Assembly: GCA_964562165.1 (NCBI GenBank) | Contig: CAZLRZ010000025.1 | Span: 1-12,721, forward strand | Source of the DNA: JAKQLP01 sp964562165 | Lineage (GTDB): Bacteria; Patescibacteriota; Dojkabacteria; B142; OLB20 | Reading direction: 5' to 3' | Length of the DNA: 12,721 nucleotides | In this document: piece after piece, positions 12,474 through 12,721 of the stretch | How positions within the stretch are numbered: the stretch's first letter is position 1 | Layout of the letters: each line of letters starts with the position of its first letter | Program-made: the position numbers and the translations under genes | Notes under the pieces: model-generated | Databases searched by the model: none | What the model was told of the DNA's origin: nothing | What the model saw: only the letters and a program-made list of their open reading frames with translations

Positions 12474-12721
12474 TTAATTCTTTTCAAAAGCGTTATTTAT
12501 ATATTTCTTCTTTAAGAAATTTAGCACCTCTTGATCCATTTGTGAATCCTCACTTATATTGAAATATGCTTTTACTGGATCAAAATTAGCATTTGGAGTG
12601 AATTGATATTTAGCAAGACTAATTTCCCCGGACCATTGATTATCACCAACCTTCAATAAATCCATCTGATTAACAACAAAGAAGTCTTCACCTGTTTGAT
12701 ACATTTTTACAAAAAACTCTC
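12474..12721 (-). CDS. C-terminal part of a protein of unknown function (runs off the window)
   Basis: Minus-strand frame whose stop is at 12474 and which stays open to the window edge. An internal ATG lies at 12704, but five further codons (EFFVK) read through to the edge without a stop, so the true start is probably outside. The visible 82 residues alternate polar and hydrophobic as in a beta-rich domain: FFVKMYQTGEDFFVV, then a NQWSGEIS strand, and a helical end (EVLNFLKKKYINN). The W-G-E-I strand pattern is reminiscent of CBM9-like or other beta-sandwich domains, but this is too weak to name a family. It converges with the KH-domain gene across 10 bp with no clear terminator. Confidence 0.55.
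   Translation of the reverse strand, partial: EFFVKMYQTGEDFFVVNQMDLLKVGDNQWSGEISLAKYQFTPNANFDPVKAYFNISEDSQMDQEVLNFLKKKYINNAFEKN

Noticed and set aside
1..12721. CRISPR array, insertion sequence, integrase or prophage module
   Set aside because: No regularly spaced repeats, transposase or integrase motifs, or phage structural/packaging genes; the tail-fibre likeness is confined to one membrane-anchored protein.

Overview
The window looks like a compact, AT-rich bacterial chromosome segment, most likely from the Candidate Phyla Radiation (Patescibacteria; Dojkabacteria- or Microgenomates-like, class uncertain). Reasons: nearly every gene is packed with 0-130 bp gaps or overlaps; housekeeping proteins are at or below typical length; most start codons have no Shine-Dalgarno (SD) sequence and sit just after an AT-rich -10-like hexamer; and two anchored surface proteins sit among core genes, one of them a tail-fibre-like mosaic. 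TGA ends the uppP gene, so the lineages that read TGA as glycine are unlikely. This placement is inference; no 16S rRNA gene is present.

Layout. (1) Positions 1-2009 are accessory-like: a histidine-phosphatase-fold protein with an altered RHG motif, a PQ-loop-like membrane protein, and, convergent on the minus strand, a regulator joining an XRE helix-turn-helix to a Panacea/SocA (DUF4065-like) antitoxin-type domain. The regulator has the best promoter in the window and a near-palindromic 19-bp operator candidate inside it. (2) Positions 2135-3031, divergent from the regulator, encode a secreted, membrane-anchored beta-sandwich protein. (3) Positions 3052-8222 form a plus-strand cluster: tyrS, a 36-residue single-helix membrane protein, recG, uppP, a SpoU/TrmH-type RNA methylase and rsmD. 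(4) Positions 8245-9627 hold an extended -10 promoter followed by rpmF, nusB and rnc. (5) Positions 9700-11781 encode a large N-terminally anchored surface protein with tail-fibre-like repeats and a Cys-rich C-terminal domain. (6) Positions 11879-12463 carry rpsP and a KH-domain protein (KhpA/YlqC type). (7) A minus-strand gene of unknown function enters from the right edge.

Together, regions 3, 4 and 6 serve translation and ribosome biogenesis (TyrRS, L32, S16, RsmD, RNA methylase, NusB, RNase III, KhpA), replication-fork repair (RecG) and envelope lipid-carrier recycling (UppP). The surface proteins and the regulator are the lineage-specific parts. No rRNA, tRNA, CRISPR array, insertion sequence or prophage module was seen, and no gene-free stretch exceeds about 125 bp.
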